64,000 nucleotides of DNA. Origin: Agromyces albus. Its GTDB lineage: Bacteria; Actinomycetota; Actinomycetes; Actinomycetales; Microbacteriaceae. The stretch lies in contig NZ_JAUSWX010000001.1 in assembly GCF_030815405.1 (NCBI RefSeq), positions 3,906,001 to 3,970,000 of the forward strand, given 5' to 3'. Position 1 is the first letter of the stretch, and each line of letters begins with the position of its first letter. A model generated the notes under the pieces. That model saw only the letters and a program-made list of their open reading frames with translations. It did no database searches and was not told where the DNA came from. Positions 7,681 to 16,175 of the stretch are shown here, one piece after another. The translations under genes and the position numbers were made by a program.

Positions 7681-8627
7681 CCACGGTCGCTCCCGAATTC
7701 GAGGTGATCGTGCGCGGCCGAACGGCGATCGCCGAGCGCGTCGTGCGTGTCGACCTCGAGCGAGCCGACGGCGAGCCGTTCCCCGACTGGCGGCCGGGTG
7801 CGCACCTCGACCTCGTGCTGCCGATCGGCGTCGAACGCCAGTACTCGCTCTGCGGCGACCCGGCTGATCGCGATGTCTGGACGATCGGCGTTCTCCGCGA
7901 GGAGCGCGGCCGCGGCGGCTCCGATTGGGTGCACGATGTCCTCGAGGTGGGCGGGTCGATTCGCGTGCGCGGCCCCTGGAACCACTTCGCGATGACGGAT
8001 GCCGCGGGCTACCGTTTCGTCGCCGGTGGCATCGGCATCACGCCGCTGCTGCCGATGATCCGCGCCGCCGAGGCATCCGGTGCCTCCTGGACTCTCGACT
8101 ACGCGGGAGGAGCGACGTCGCGGATGGCCTTCGCCTGCGAGCTCGCCTCGCTCGGAGGTGAACGGGTGCGGCTGCACGCCGCCGACGAGGGTCGCCGCCT
8201 CGATCTCGCAGCACTGACCCCGCAGGCAGGGGAACTCGTCTACGCGTGCGGCCCGGCGCGGATGATCGACGAGCTCACGTCGCTCTCGAACGGCTGGCCG
8301 CCCTCGACGTTGCACGTCGAGGGCTTCGAGGCAAAGCCGCTCGCCGAGCCCGTGTTGCACGAGTCCTTCGAGGTCGAGCTCCTGCTCTCGGGCGAGACCC
8401 TCACGGTGCCCCCGGAGCGCACCGTGCTCGACGTCGTCGAGGAGGCCGGGCTCTTCGTGCTCTCCTCGTGCCGCGAGGGCACGTGCGGCACGTGTGAGAC
8501 CGTCGTGGTGGAGGGCGACGTCGACCACCGTGACTCGATCCTGAGCCCCGAGGAGCAGCGCGCGAACGATCGCATGATGATCTGCGTCTCGCGGGCGGCA
8601 TGTCCCCGCCTCGTGCTCGAGCTATAG
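7677..8627 (+). CDS. PDR/VanB-family oxidoreductase (flavin + plant-type 2Fe-2S reductase)
   Basis: 316 aa. Domains in order: a ferredoxin-reductase-type FMN domain (GAHLDLVLPIGVERQYSLCGDP, the RxYS flavin motif), an NAD-binding domain (FVAGGIGITPLLPMIR; VYACGPARMID), and a C-terminal 2Fe-2S ferredoxin domain with CREGTCGTCETVVVEG plus a later Cys in MMICVSRAACPRL. Such proteins pass electrons from NADH to Rieske oxygenases or demethylases (phthalate dioxygenase reductase, vanillate demethylase). No oxygenase partner is encoded in the window. Translation is coupled to the XRE-cupin gene by an ATGA overlap. Confidence 0.92.
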   Translation: MTTVAPEFEVIVRGRTAIAERVVRVDLERADGEPFPDWRPGAHLDLVLPIGVERQYSLCGDPADRDVWTIGVLREERGRGGSDWVHDVLEVGGSIRVRGPWNHFAMTDAAGYRFVAGGIGITPLLPMIRAAEASGASWTLDYAGGATSRMAFACELASLGGERVRLHAADEGRRLDLAALTPQAGELVYACGPARMIDELTSLSNGWPPSTLHVEGFEAKPLAEPVLHESFEVELLLSGETLTVPPERTVLDVVEEAGLFVLSSCREGTCGTCETVVVEGDVDHRDSILSPEEQRANDRMMICVSRAACPRLVLEL

Positions 8628-8636
8628 TGCGGGCGC

Positions 8637-9923
8637 TCAGCGTCCGATGCGGGCTCGCATCGCCGCGACGAGGTCGTGCTCATCTGCGCCGACGAGCATG
8701 GAGTCGCGCACCACCACACGGCCGGCGACGATCACGTACTTCGGCCGACGCCCCGGTGACGCCCACAGCAGCCCCCCGACCGGGTCGGCGACGCCGGCAT
8801 CCGCGACGCCCGAGACATCCCACACGCAGAGGTCGGCGGCAGCGCCGGGCCGCAAGTTCCCGAGCTCGGGCCGGCCGAGGCCGAGTGCCGAACCCTCGGT
8901 GGCCATCCCGAGCACGTCCTGCGCTGCGAGCGCGGGGCCGAGAAGTCCGGAGACCTGCATCGCGAGCCGCGCGTCGGCGAGCAGGTGGCCCGCGTCGTTC
9001 GATCCGCCGCCGCTCGTGCCGAGCCCCACGACGATGCCCGCATCGCGGAGCGCGGCGACGGGGGCGACGCCCCAGCCCATCATGACGTCGCAGCCCGGCG
9101 CGTGGGTCGCGGTGACGCCGGATGCCGCGAGCCGGCCGATCTCGTGGTCGGTGACGCCGCAGAGGTGGGCGATCGTGACATCGGGCGCGAGCCAGCCCCA
9201 CTCCTCGAGCAGGTCGAGCGGGCGCCGGCCGAACCGCTCGAGCGCGATCGCGACGTCGACCTGCTCGCTCGCCTGGGTGCGGCGGCGGAGTCCGTGTCGC
9301 GCGGCGACCTCGCCGAGCAGGCGGAACGTCGCCTCGCCGTCGCTGTGCACGCCGGCCGGCCCGACCGCGAGCTGCAGCATGCCGTCGGCCGAGACGCCGC
9401 CTGCGCCGAGCGGGAGCGCCTGCGCGATCGCCTCGGCGGAGGTCGCAGCCTCATCGGGATCGTCGCGAGCGGCGCCGCGGACGAAGGCGAGACGCGCACC
9501 GAGGTCGCGGGCGGCATCTGCCGTCGCCTGTGCGATGCCGACGGTGTCGGTGCCGCTCGGCCAGGTGAGGTGATGGTCGGCGACTGTGGTCACCCCGGAC
9601 AGCAGGCCCTCGGCGACCCCGACTCGTGCGGCGACCGAGGCGAGCTCGGGGTCGACGACAGCCGTCGAGTACGCGGCCGCCATCGCCGGCAACCACTCCG
9701 CCATCGGCACGCTGCGGGTGCCGGGCAGGGTGCGGAACGCGCTCTGCAAGAGGTGGTGATGGGCGTTCACGAGGCCGGCGGTGACCACGCAACCGGTCAC
9801 GTCGATCGACTCGGCCGCCGGTTGCGGTTCTTCGACAATCGCGCCGTCGGCCACATGGAGGTCGCCGCCCCGCACGGTGCGGGGGTCGATGAGGATCGCT
9901 TCGGCGCCGGTGAGGGAGAGCAT
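8637..9923 (-). CDS. Amidohydrolase, 8-oxoguanine deaminase/hydroxyatrazine hydrolase-like
   Basis: 428 aa from the ATG at 9923 (a GTG two codons earlier is the alternative). Amidohydrolase superfamily signatures: NAHHHLLQSAFRTLPGTRSVPMAEWLPAM (HxH metal motif plus the PGT..MxEWL stretch), VTTVADHHLT, TIAHLCGVTDHEIG, and LGTSGGGSNDAGHLL near the catalytic Asp. This arrangement is closest to the Atz/Trz and 8-oxoguanine deaminase branch, enzymes removing an amino group from a heteroaromatic ring. TACAAC lies 7 nt before the ATG and may be a -10 for a leaderless transcript. It is convergent with the reductase (9 nt apart). Confidence 0.85.
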   Translation of the reverse strand: MLSLTGAEAILIDPRTVRGGDLHVADGAIVEEPQPAAESIDVTGCVVTAGLVNAHHHLLQSAFRTLPGTRSVPMAEWLPAMAAAYSTAVVDPELASVAARVGVAEGLLSGVTTVADHHLTWPSGTDTVGIAQATADAARDLGARLAFVRGAARDDPDEAATSAEAIAQALPLGAGGVSADGMLQLAVGPAGVHSDGEATFRLLGEVAARHGLRRRTQASEQVDVAIALERFGRRPLDLLEEWGWLAPDVTIAHLCGVTDHEIGRLAASGVTATHAPGCDVMMGWGVAPVAALRDAGIVVGLGTSGGGSNDAGHLLADARLAMQVSGLLGPALAAQDVLGMATEGSALGLGRPELGNLRPGAAADLCVWDVSGVADAGVADPVGGLLWASPGRRPKYVIVAGRVVVRDSMLVGADEHDLVAAMRARIGR

Positions 9924-9997
9924 GCCCACCGTTGTAGCAATGGCGTGTGTCGCGGGTGTGTCGGATGCCCACGGGTGCGGCGCGGCGCGGCGCGGGT

Positions 9998-10053
9998 GGT
10001 TTCGATACGCCTGCTTCGCTGGCTACTCAACCAGCGGGCGCTGGCTACTCAAC
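9998..10053. repeat. Dispersed REP-like repeat, one full copy plus a partial tandem copy
   Basis: A 39-bp unit (9998-10036) begins GGTTTCGATACGCCTGCTT and ends in the dyad CGCTGGCTACTCAACCAGCG. Its CGCTGGCTACTCAAC part is repeated at 10039-10053. A 33-bp near-identical copy lies at 60852-60884 inside hemL, and a fragment lies at the right edge of the window (63973). The partial copy supplies the last codons and stop of the membrane protein gene at 10045. Confidence 0.75.
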
Positions 10054-10653
10054 AACCGGGGAGGGCTCCCGGTCGTGGGCGACACCGGGTCGCGCGGCGA
10101 GGTAGCGCATGCTGCACCCGGCGAGCAGGGCGCCGACACCGCCGATGAGCAGGTCTCCGATCGAGTCCGTGTAGCCGACGTAGATCTCGCCGTCGATGAA
10201 GTTGTGCCCGAACCACTCGAACATCTCCCACAACACGCCGAGCGAGAGTCCGAGCGCGGTGGTCATGAGTGCGGCCGACACCGCCGGGCGCGGGAGCGTC
10301 GCGGCATCCGCCACGATGCCGAATCGCACGAGCAGGAGGTAGGCGAGCGCCGCCCAGATTCCATTGGTGAGGAAGTGGATCGGGAGGTCCCACCAGCGCA
10401 CCGTGATGTAGATGTCCAGCACGCTGCTCCAGGCAGCGGCGAGCGACGCGACACCGAACACGATGTCGAAGGCGGGCCGAACGCCCAGAAGACGAGGGAG
10501 GAACATCGCGCCGGTCACGAGCACGAAGCTCAGCCCGGAGAGCGGACCCCAGCCGATGCCCGCGACGACGATGCTGGTCGCCGCAAGCACCCGGAGCGCG
10601 TCGGCGGCCACCTCGCCGGCCCCTTGAGGGGCACGCAGCAGTGTGCGGATCAT
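10045..10653 (-). CDS. Integral membrane protein, DUF2238/YjdF-like
   Basis: 202 aa with about five to six hydrophobic helices. The C-terminal part WEMFEWFGHNFIDGEIYVGYTDSIGDLLIGGVGALLAG contains the Trp-Glu...Glu and Asp-Ser-Ile-Gly-Asp-Leu pattern known from the DUF2238 family. The function of that family is unknown. A TANNNT hexamer sits 6 nt before the ATG, so the mRNA is probably leaderless. The final codons (Val-Val-Glu-stop) lie inside a dispersed repeat, suggesting the original C-terminus was altered by repeat insertion. Confidence 0.75.
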   Translation of the reverse strand: MIRTLLRAPQGAGEVAADALRVLAATSIVVAGIGWGPLSGLSFVLVTGAMFLPRLLGVRPAFDIVFGVASLAAAWSSVLDIYITVRWWDLPIHFLTNGIWAALAYLLLVRFGIVADAATLPRPAVSAALMTTALGLSLGVLWEMFEWFGHNFIDGEIYVGYTDSIGDLLIGGVGALLAGCSMRYLAARPGVAHDREPSPVVE

Positions 10654-10659
10654 GGCAGC

Positions 10660-10665
10660 AGACTA
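10660..10665 (-). promoter_or_regulatory. Putative -10 of leaderless membrane-protein mRNA
   Basis: TAGTCT lies 6 nt before the ATG at 10653, so transcription would begin at or beside the start codon. No ribosome site is present. Confidence 0.55.
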
Positions 10666-11529
10666 GCCCCGCCCCGACGCCTTCGACGAGGGGTTGTCGT
10701 AGCGCAAAACCGCCTGCACTGGTTCGTGATCGGATGCCGCCATGCCGTCGAACCGCGCGGCGTTGATGCCCGTGCTCACCACCTCGACTCCCTCGCCCAG
10801 GAGGATGAGGTCGATGCGCTTGCCGCCCGGGCGGCGGCCCCGATAGTTCGAGAAGGTGCCCCACTGCGGCGTCAGTTGCTCGGCCGCCACCTCCCAGGCG
10901 TCACGGAGCACCCCGTCCGTCGTCAGCCGGCGGTAGACGGCCGAACCCTCGCCCGCGTTGAAGTCCCCGGTCACGACGATCGCAGTGCCCGGCTGGGCGT
11001 CACGAGCCTCCTGCACGAGCTTCAGGATGAACTGCGCCGACTCGAGCCGCGACCGCCACGAGAGATGATCCAGATGGGTGTTGAAGGCGACGAGCGGTGC
11101 TTCGGTCGCCCGATCGGTGAAGGTGGCCGACACGACGATTCGCCGTGTCACGTTGCCCCACGACCTGGAGCCGTCCAGATCCGGCGTCGCCGACAGGGCG
11201 AGCTGCTGCCAGTTCGTCATCTTCAATCGCCGCGAGTCGTAGTAGATGGCGCAATGCTCGCCGGTACCCGTCGGATTACGGCCGCGCCCGATCCATCGGT
11301 AGTGCGGCCCGAGGGCGTCCGCGATGAAGTCGACCTGGTCGGTCAATGCCTCCTGCACGCCCAGGAGCGTCGGCTGCTCTGCGGCGAGGATGCGCTGGAC
11401 GAGCTGCCTGCGCGTGACCCAACGATCGGGACTTCCCGGCCTGACGCGGGCGAAGCGCCGGCGGATGTTGAAGGTCATCACATGCAGGTCAGGTGGCGAC
11501 ACCGGACCGATCAGCGCGGCATCGGTCAT
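10663..11529 (-). CDS. Endonuclease/exonuclease/phosphatase (EEP) family protein
   Basis: 288 aa. EEP fold signatures: HVMTFNIRRRF near residue 15 (Asn metal ligand), LLGVQEAL (catalytic Glu), VAFNTHLDH, IVVTGDFNAGEGSAVYR (Asp-Asn pair) and a C-terminal ASDHEPV (Asp-His pair). The family covers nucleases, sphingomyelinases and inositol phosphatases, so the substrate is open. No signal peptide is seen, so it is likely cytoplasmic. A TANNNT hexamer 6 nt before the ATG points to a leaderless transcript. Confidence 0.88.
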   Translation of the reverse strand: MTDAALIGPVSPPDLHVMTFNIRRRFARVRPGSPDRWVTRRQLVQRILAAEQPTLLGVQEALTDQVDFIADALGPHYRWIGRGRNPTGTGEHCAIYYDSRRLKMTNWQQLALSATPDLDGSRSWGNVTRRIVVSATFTDRATEAPLVAFNTHLDHLSWRSRLESAQFILKLVQEARDAQPGTAIVVTGDFNAGEGSAVYRRLTTDGVLRDAWEVAAEQLTPQWGTFSNYRGRRPGGKRIDLILLGEGVEVVSTGINAARFDGMAASDHEPVQAVLRYDNPSSKASGRG

Positions 11530-11535
11530 TGCCTC

Positions 11536-11541
11536 AGCGTA
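11536..11541 (-). promoter_or_regulatory. Putative -10 of leaderless EEP nuclease mRNA
   Basis: TACGCT lies 6 nt upstream of the ATG at 11529, with no ribosome site between. Confidence 0.55.
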
Positions 11542-11624
11542 GTTCGCGATGCGATGGCACGCTGGCGATTCACGCCCCGCGGCACCCGTACCAGGCGTAC
11601 GATCGGCCCCGGGGGTGGTGCGCG

Positions 11625-12032
11625 ATGTCGGGTATCAACGGATCGATCGTGCGGGGCCGCGTCGCGGCATCCGTCGTGGCAGTATTCGTGCTGGCGGTCG
11701 GCCTCATCGGCTGCACGCCGGGAGACTCATCGGCGCTCCCGCCCGTGATCGTGGAGCTCGAGTCGGCCGACGGAACGACGGTCGAGGTGCCGGAGGGCGG
11801 CACCATCGACCTGACTGGAGACGACGACACTTTCACCGAGTGGACGGCCGACATTGCCGACTCCGATGTGGTCGAGTTCGAGCCCGGCCGAGACGACGGG
11901 AGTGCCCAGTTCAACCCGGGCCTCGCGGCGAAGTCGGTTGGCGAGACCGAGGTGACCCTCGAGAACGGCGAGACCGGCGACATCGTGACGTTCACGGTCG
12001 AGGTCGTGCCGAAGACGACGGGCGGGTACTAG
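11625..12032 (+). CDS. Small secreted lipoprotein of unknown function
   Basis: 135 aa. The N-terminus has basic residues (RGRVAAS), a hydrophobic core and lipobox LIGC (Cys about residue 28). The mature region is acidic and beta-rich with repeated Val/Glu/Thr stretches (EGGTIDLTGDDDTFTEW, SVGETEVTLENGETGDIVTFTVEV), reminiscent of an Ig-like or inhibitor (chagasin-type) domain, but no firm family can be named. The ATG at 11625 has a weak GGGGGTGG upstream. It is convergent with the HAD gene, 9 nt away. Confidence 0.75.
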   Translation: MSGINGSIVRGRVAASVVAVFVLAVGLIGCTPGDSSALPPVIVELESADGTTVEVPEGGTIDLTGDDDTFTEWTADIADSDVVEFEPGRDDGSAQFNPGLAAKSVGETEVTLENGETGDIVTFTVEVVPKTTGGY

Positions 12033-12041
12033 GGAGCGCTC

Positions 12042-12734
12042 TCAGCCGAGAAGCAGGTTGCGCAGCTGGTCGGCGGAGTGCACGACCGCCATCGCGTCGC
12101 CGGCCTCGGCGGGGGAGCCATAGCCCCACTCGACGAGGATCGTCGGCACGCCGTTCGCGGCAGCGCCGAGCGTGTCGTAGCCACGGTCGCCGACCATGAC
12201 GGCGTTGCCGGTGTCGATGCCCTTCGCCTGCAGCCGGCGGAGCGCCTCGGCGACGACGTCGGCCTTGGTGCTGCGCTCCTCGTCGTCGCTCGCGCCCGCG
12301 ATGACGTCGAAGAAGCGGGTGAGGTCGGCGTGATCGAGCACCTTGCGGGCCATGGACTCGGGCTTGCTCGTCGCGAGCGCGACCGGGATGCCCGCGGCGT
12401 GCAGCCGCTCGAGCACGCCCGCGACGCCCGGGAAGACCGGCGAGTTGAGCACGTTGTCGGCGTAGTGGTCGCGGTAGATGTTGAGGGCCGCCCACGCTTC
12501 GGCGTCGTCGAACCCGGCGCTCAGCCGCAGGCTGTCGAGCAGCGGCGGTCCGACGTAGGCGAGCAGCACGTCTTCGGAGGGCACGTCGAGCTTCAGCTCC
12601 GTGAACATGTGGGCGAGCGACGCCGTGATGTCCGATGCGGAGTCGACGATCGTGCCGTCGAGATCGAAGAGCACGGCGGACCAGGTGCGCGTCGGCGCGA
12701 CGGTCGTCGTAATGGGTGTGGTCGGGGAAGTCAC
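12042..12734 (-). CDS. HAD-family hydrolase (phosphoglycolate phosphatase-like)
   Basis: 230 aa. HAD motif I FDLDGTIVDS is near residue 24, motif II ALATSKPES mid-protein, the motif III Lys follows, and motif IV is VMVGDRGYDTLGA. A helical cap lies between motifs I and II (subclass IA), as in phosphoglycolate phosphatase and PpaX-type enzymes; it probably dephosphorylates a small sugar phosphate in the cytoplasm. The GTG start follows TAGGAT by exactly 6 nt, indicating a leaderless mRNA and supporting this start. Confidence 0.9.
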   Translation of the reverse strand: MTSPTTPITTTVAPTRTWSAVLFDLDGTIVDSASDITASLAHMFTELKLDVPSEDVLLAYVGPPLLDSLRLSAGFDDAEAWAALNIYRDHYADNVLNSPVFPGVAGVLERLHAAGIPVALATSKPESMARKVLDHADLTRFFDVIAGASDDEERSTKADVVAEALRRLQAKGIDTGNAVMVGDRGYDTLGAAANGVPTILVEWGYGSPAEAGDAMAVVHSADQLRNLLLG

Positions 12735-12740
12735 CGTGAC

Positions 12741-12746
12741 ATCCTA
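12741..12746 (-). promoter_or_regulatory. Putative -10 of leaderless HAD hydrolase mRNA
   Basis: TAGGAT, 6 nt before the GTG at 12734. Confidence 0.6.
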
Positions 12747-12818
12747 CGCGGACTTAGACGTGAGCCATTCTCAGGAAAGCCTTGGCCGGTGCTTCATCAG
12801 GGAACAGTCAGGGAATCC

Positions 12819-13514
12819 TCAGAAGAGGCGGGAGTCGCTGTCGTCGAGCCCGCGCATCGCGTCGTAGTCGAGCACGAGGCAGCGGATGCCGCGGTCCTCG
12901 GCGAGCATGCGGGCCTGCGGCTTGATCTCCTGCGCGGCGAACACGCCCCGCACCGGCGCGAGCCGCGGATCGCGATTCATGAGCTCGAGGTAACGGGTGA
13001 GCTGCTCGACGCCGTCGATGTCGCCGCGGCGCTTGAGCTCGACCGCGACCGAGGCGCCCGAGGCATCCGTCGCCAGGATGTCGACCGGGCCGATCGCCGT
13101 CATGTACTCCCGGCGCACGAGCCGGTGGCCCTCGCCGAGGAGCTCGATCTGCTCGGCGAGCAGCTTCTGCAGGTGCGCCTCGACGCCGTCCTTCTGCAGG
13201 CCCGGGTCGGCGCCGAGCTCGTGAGCCGAATCGTGCAGGACCTCGTGGATCGACACGATGAGCTGGTCGGCGGTCTTCGTGTGCGTGACCTTCCAGAGCT
13301 CGCGGATGCCGGCCTCGCGCTGGTCTTCGTCGGGCTCGAGCGTCGCGAGCGTGCACGGCGGGCTCATCCAGTTGAGCGGCTTGTAGCTGCCGCCGTCGGA
13401 GTGCACGAGCAGGCTGCCGTCGCCCTTGACCATGAGCAGCCGCGTGGCGAGCGGGAGATGGGCGGTGAGGCGGCCCGCGTAATCGACGGAGCAGCGGGCG
13501 ATGACGAGACGCAC
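12819..13514 (-). CDS. nucS: Endonuclease NucS (EndoMS), non-canonical mismatch repair
   Basis: 231 aa, the usual length for actinobacterial NucS. The N-terminal DNA-binding half ([21 protein letters not shown]) is followed by the nuclease core [37 protein letters not shown], with the Asp, Glu-x-Lys and Gln-xxx-Tyr catalytic set. The extreme C-terminus SRLF fits the beta-clamp-binding tail. NucS cuts both strands at mismatches and replaces MutS/MutL in most Actinobacteria. The GTG start has TACACT 6 nt upstream (leaderless). Confidence 0.95.
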   Translation of the reverse strand: MRLVIARCSVDYAGRLTAHLPLATRLLMVKGDGSLLVHSDGGSYKPLNWMSPPCTLATLEPDEDQREAGIRELWKVTHTKTADQLIVSIHEVLHDSAHELGADPGLQKDGVEAHLQKLLAEQIELLGEGHRLVRREYMTAIGPVDILATDASGASVAVELKRRGDIDGVEQLTRYLELMNRDPRLAPVRGVFAAQEIKPQARMLAEDRGIRCLVLDYDAMRGLDDSDSRLF

Positions 13515-13520
13515 CTGTTG

Positions 13521-13526
13521 AGTGTA
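13521..13526 (-). promoter_or_regulatory. Putative -10 of leaderless nucS mRNA
   Basis: TACACT, 6 nt before the GTG at 13514; no ribosome site is present. Confidence 0.6.
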
Positions 13527-13544
13527 CGGGGAGCTGGCGCGTCG

Positions 13545-14789
13545 CTACGCGCCACGCCGGGACTCGCGAGCTGCCGGGGCCGCGAGCCCTGCGATCACCA
13601 TCAGGACGAGGATCACGAGCAGCGCGTTCAGGATGCCGAACTGCTGGCCGAGGAACCCGAGGAACGGCGGGCCGGCGAGGAACGCGCAGTATCCGATGAT
13701 CGCCACGGCGCTCACGCGTGCGGCGGCGGTGCGGCGGTCGGGCACGTCGGCCGCGGCCGACATGCCGACGGGGAAGCCGAGCGCGCCGCCGATGCCCCAG
13801 AGCACGGTGCCGACGATGAGCATCCACGGCTCGGTGGCGTAGATGAAGAGCGCCAGGCCGGCGACACCGGTGGCCGCGAGGACGCGCAGCATCGTCACAC
13901 GGCCGAAGCGGTCGATGAACGGGCCGCCGAGCACGCGCGCCGCCGTCATCGCCACGGTGAAGACGGTGAAGACCGCGGCGCCGATCGTCTCGTCGTACCC
14001 GTGCCCGTCGACCACCGCGAGGGCGAGCCAGTCGTTGGCGCTGCCTTCGGCGAAGGACATGCCGAGCACCACCACGCCGATCAGAATCAATCGCAACTCC
14101 GACCAGACCGAGAGGCTCTCGCGCAAGCGCTCGCGCCATGGCACTCGGGGCGCCTCGGTGTGCGGGTCGTCGCCGAGCTCCTCGCGCAGCGGCACGAAGC
14201 GCACGGCGACGATGACACCGATCGCGATGAGCACCGCGATGACGACGAGATGTACGGCGACATTGATGGAGAGAGCGGATGCCGCGGCGGCGAGCCCTGC
14301 GCCGGCGACCGTGCCGAAGCTGAAGAACGCGTGCATGAGCGGCATGAGCGTGCGGCCGATCTCGCGTTCGGCTTCCGCCCCCTCGACGTTCATCATCACG
14401 TCGACCGCGCCGTTGCCGAATCCGAATAGCGCGAGGCCGATCACGAGGAGCGGGATCGACGGCATGACGGAACCGCCGAGTCCCACCAGCACGAGACCCG
14501 CCGACACGGTCACGAGCGCGCCGATCATGCCGGCGCGTGCGCCGAAGCGTGCCAGGACTCCTGGCGCGGCGATGAGACCCACCACGGAGGCGATCGACCC
14601 GCTCAAGATGACGAGGCCGACGCCCTGGGTGTTGAGGCTCGTGTCGTCGCGGATCGCCGGGATGCGAGCCACCCAGCTCGCGAGGCTGAGTCCGCTGAGG
14701 AAGAAGACCGTGAAGATGGCGTTGCGCCACCCGATGAGTTCACGGGTGGAGCGGCTCGTTCGTGTCATTTCGCGTGGTGTTTCCGTCAT
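13545..14789 (-). CDS. MFS transporter
   Basis: 414 aa with about 12 hydrophobic segments. The N-terminal motif LASWVARIPAIRDDTSLNTQGVGLVILSGSIASVVGL and the later GGPFIDRFGRVTMLR are typical of the fucose-permease/YbjJ-like MFS branch, often of uncertain substrate. The start ATG at 14789 follows a promoter-like GACAAT (14802-14807), and the palindrome at 14826-14841 covers the -35 position, so it is probably repressed by a LacI-type regulator. A second in-frame ATG lies 7 codons later. Sugar or sugar-acid transport is possible; an efflux role cannot be excluded. Confidence 0.88.
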   Translation of the reverse strand: MTETPREMTRTSRSTRELIGWRNAIFTVFFLSGLSLASWVARIPAIRDDTSLNTQGVGLVILSGSIASVVGLIAAPGVLARFGARAGMIGALVTVSAGLVLVGLGGSVMPSIPLLVIGLALFGFGNGAVDVMMNVEGAEAEREIGRTLMPLMHAFFSFGTVAGAGLAAAASALSINVAVHLVVIAVLIAIGVIVAVRFVPLREELGDDPHTEAPRVPWRERLRESLSVWSELRLILIGVVVLGMSFAEGSANDWLALAVVDGHGYDETIGAAVFTVFTVAMTAARVLGGPFIDRFGRVTMLRVLAATGVAGLALFIYATEPWMLIVGTVLWGIGGALGFPVGMSAAADVPDRRTAAARVSAVAIIGYCAFLAGPPFLGFLGQQFGILNALLVILVLMVIAGLAAPAARESRRGA

Positions 14790-14825
14790 GATCTCTACTT
14801 CATTGTCTCGGACCCGGCCGTGAAG

Positions 14826-14841
14826 GTCGAATCGATTCGAC
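14826..14841. promoter_or_regulatory. LacI-type operator at MFS promoter
   Basis: GTCGAATCGATTCGAC is a perfect 16-bp palindrome with the central CG typical of LacI-family sites. It overlaps the -35 position of the MFS promoter. The 12-bp core CGAATCGATTCG recurs at 17477-17488 in the promoter of the LacI-family gene. Confidence 0.7.
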
Positions 14842-14920
14842 AACCCCCGGTTGAAGAACCATATCGATGACCCCCGAGGTCCGCAACACCACTCGCACAC
14901 CCGTCTTCCGCGACGTCGAA

Positions 14921-14969
14921 AGTGCAGTTGGTGTCGGAATGGCGGCCGAATAACGACACGAACTGCACT
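14921..14969. repeat. Long inverted repeat upstream of tdh
   Basis: Arms AGTGCAGTTGGTGTCG (14921-14936) and CGACACGAACTGCACT (14954-14969) pair with a single mismatch around a 17-nt loop. It could be a transcription terminator/attenuator, a regulatory RNA hairpin or a small dispersed element. No second copy is visible in the window. Confidence 0.6.
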
Positions 14970-15132
14970 CTCGAAGCGTGACCGGGGAGTTCGAGGTGCG
15001 AGGAGTGACGGATGCCGCGGCATCCGTGGATACGATGAGCTGACTGGCACTCGGGGCATCCGGACACAATCCCGCCCCGACCCAGAGCCGGAGACGAGCC
15101 GGCTCGCGTTCCAGAGAAACACCGAGGTTTCG

Positions 15133-16175
15133 ATGAAGGCCCTTTTCAAGCCCGCACCCGGCGCGGGGCTCGAGTACGTCGATCGCCCTGAGCCCGAGAC
15201 CGGCCCTGCCGATGTGAAGATCCGGGTGCTGCGCACGGGCATCTGCGGCACCGACCTGCACATCGAGCGCTGGGACGACTGGGCGGCCTCCACGATCGCG
15301 GCCCCGCTCATTCCGGGCCACGAGTTCTACGGCGAGGTCGTCGAGGTCGGCGAGCTCGTGCACGACGTCATCGTGGGCGACCGAGTGTCGGGCGAGGGCC
15401 ACATCGTGTGCGGCATGTGCCGCAACTGCCGCGCGGGGCGACGGCAGATGTGCATCCGCACGCAGGGCGTGGGCCTGCAGCGCGACGGAGCGTTCGCCGA
15501 GTTCGTCGTGATCCCCGGGGCCAACGTGTGGGTGCACACGTCGCCCATCGAGCCGAACGTCGGCGCGATCTTCGACCCGTTCGGCAACGCGGTGCACACC
15601 GCGCTCACGTTCTCGGTCGTCGGTGAAGACGTGCTCGTCACGGGCTGCGGCCCGATCGGCCTCATGTCGATCGCGGTCGCGCGGCACGTCGGCGCCCGCT
15701 TCATCGTCGCGACCGATGTCAGCCCCTCGCGGCTCGAACTCGCGATGGAGATGGGCGCGGATGCCGCGGTCGACGTGACGGTCGAGAACCTCCACGACGT
15801 GCAGCACCGACTCGGCATGCGCGAGGGCTTCGACGTCGGCTTCGAGATGAGCGGAGCGCCATCCGCCCTGCCGCAGATGATCGAGAACATGAACCACGGC
15901 GGCCGCATCGCCCTGCTCGGCCTCCCCGCCGAGCCCTTCGCGATCGACTGGGGCAAGGTCGTGACGCACATGCTCACGATGAAGGGCATCTACGGGCGCG
16001 AGATGTTCGAGACCTGGAACTCGATGAGCGCGATGCTGCAGACGAGCGAGACGCTGCACGATCGCGTCGCCTCGATCATCTCGGATCGCTATCCGGCACG
16101 CGAGTGGCGCGCGGCGTTCGACGCCGCGGCATCCGGCGGTGTCGGCAAGGTCATCCTCGACTGGACGGAGCTGTG

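Larger units (their letters stand above)
14790..15132. other. 343-bp divergent intergenic region between MFS gene and tdh
   Basis: It holds the putative MFS promoter (GACAAT at 14802-14807, minus), a 16-bp palindrome (14826-14841) and a long inverted repeat (14921-14969). No open frame here has codon usage like the neighbouring genes. I could not place a convincing tdh -10/-35 between the inverted repeat and 15133. Confidence 0.7.

Noticed and set aside
12032..12043. GGGAGCGCTCTC as a LacI operator at the HAD gene 3' end
   Set aside because: It spans the lipoprotein stop and the end of the HAD gene, with no promoter nearby, so a regulatory role is unlikely at this place.
12078..14429. Plus-strand open frame of 783 codons over the HAD, nucS and MFS genes
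   Set aside because: Shadow frame opposite three recognisable genes; no family similarity in the translation.
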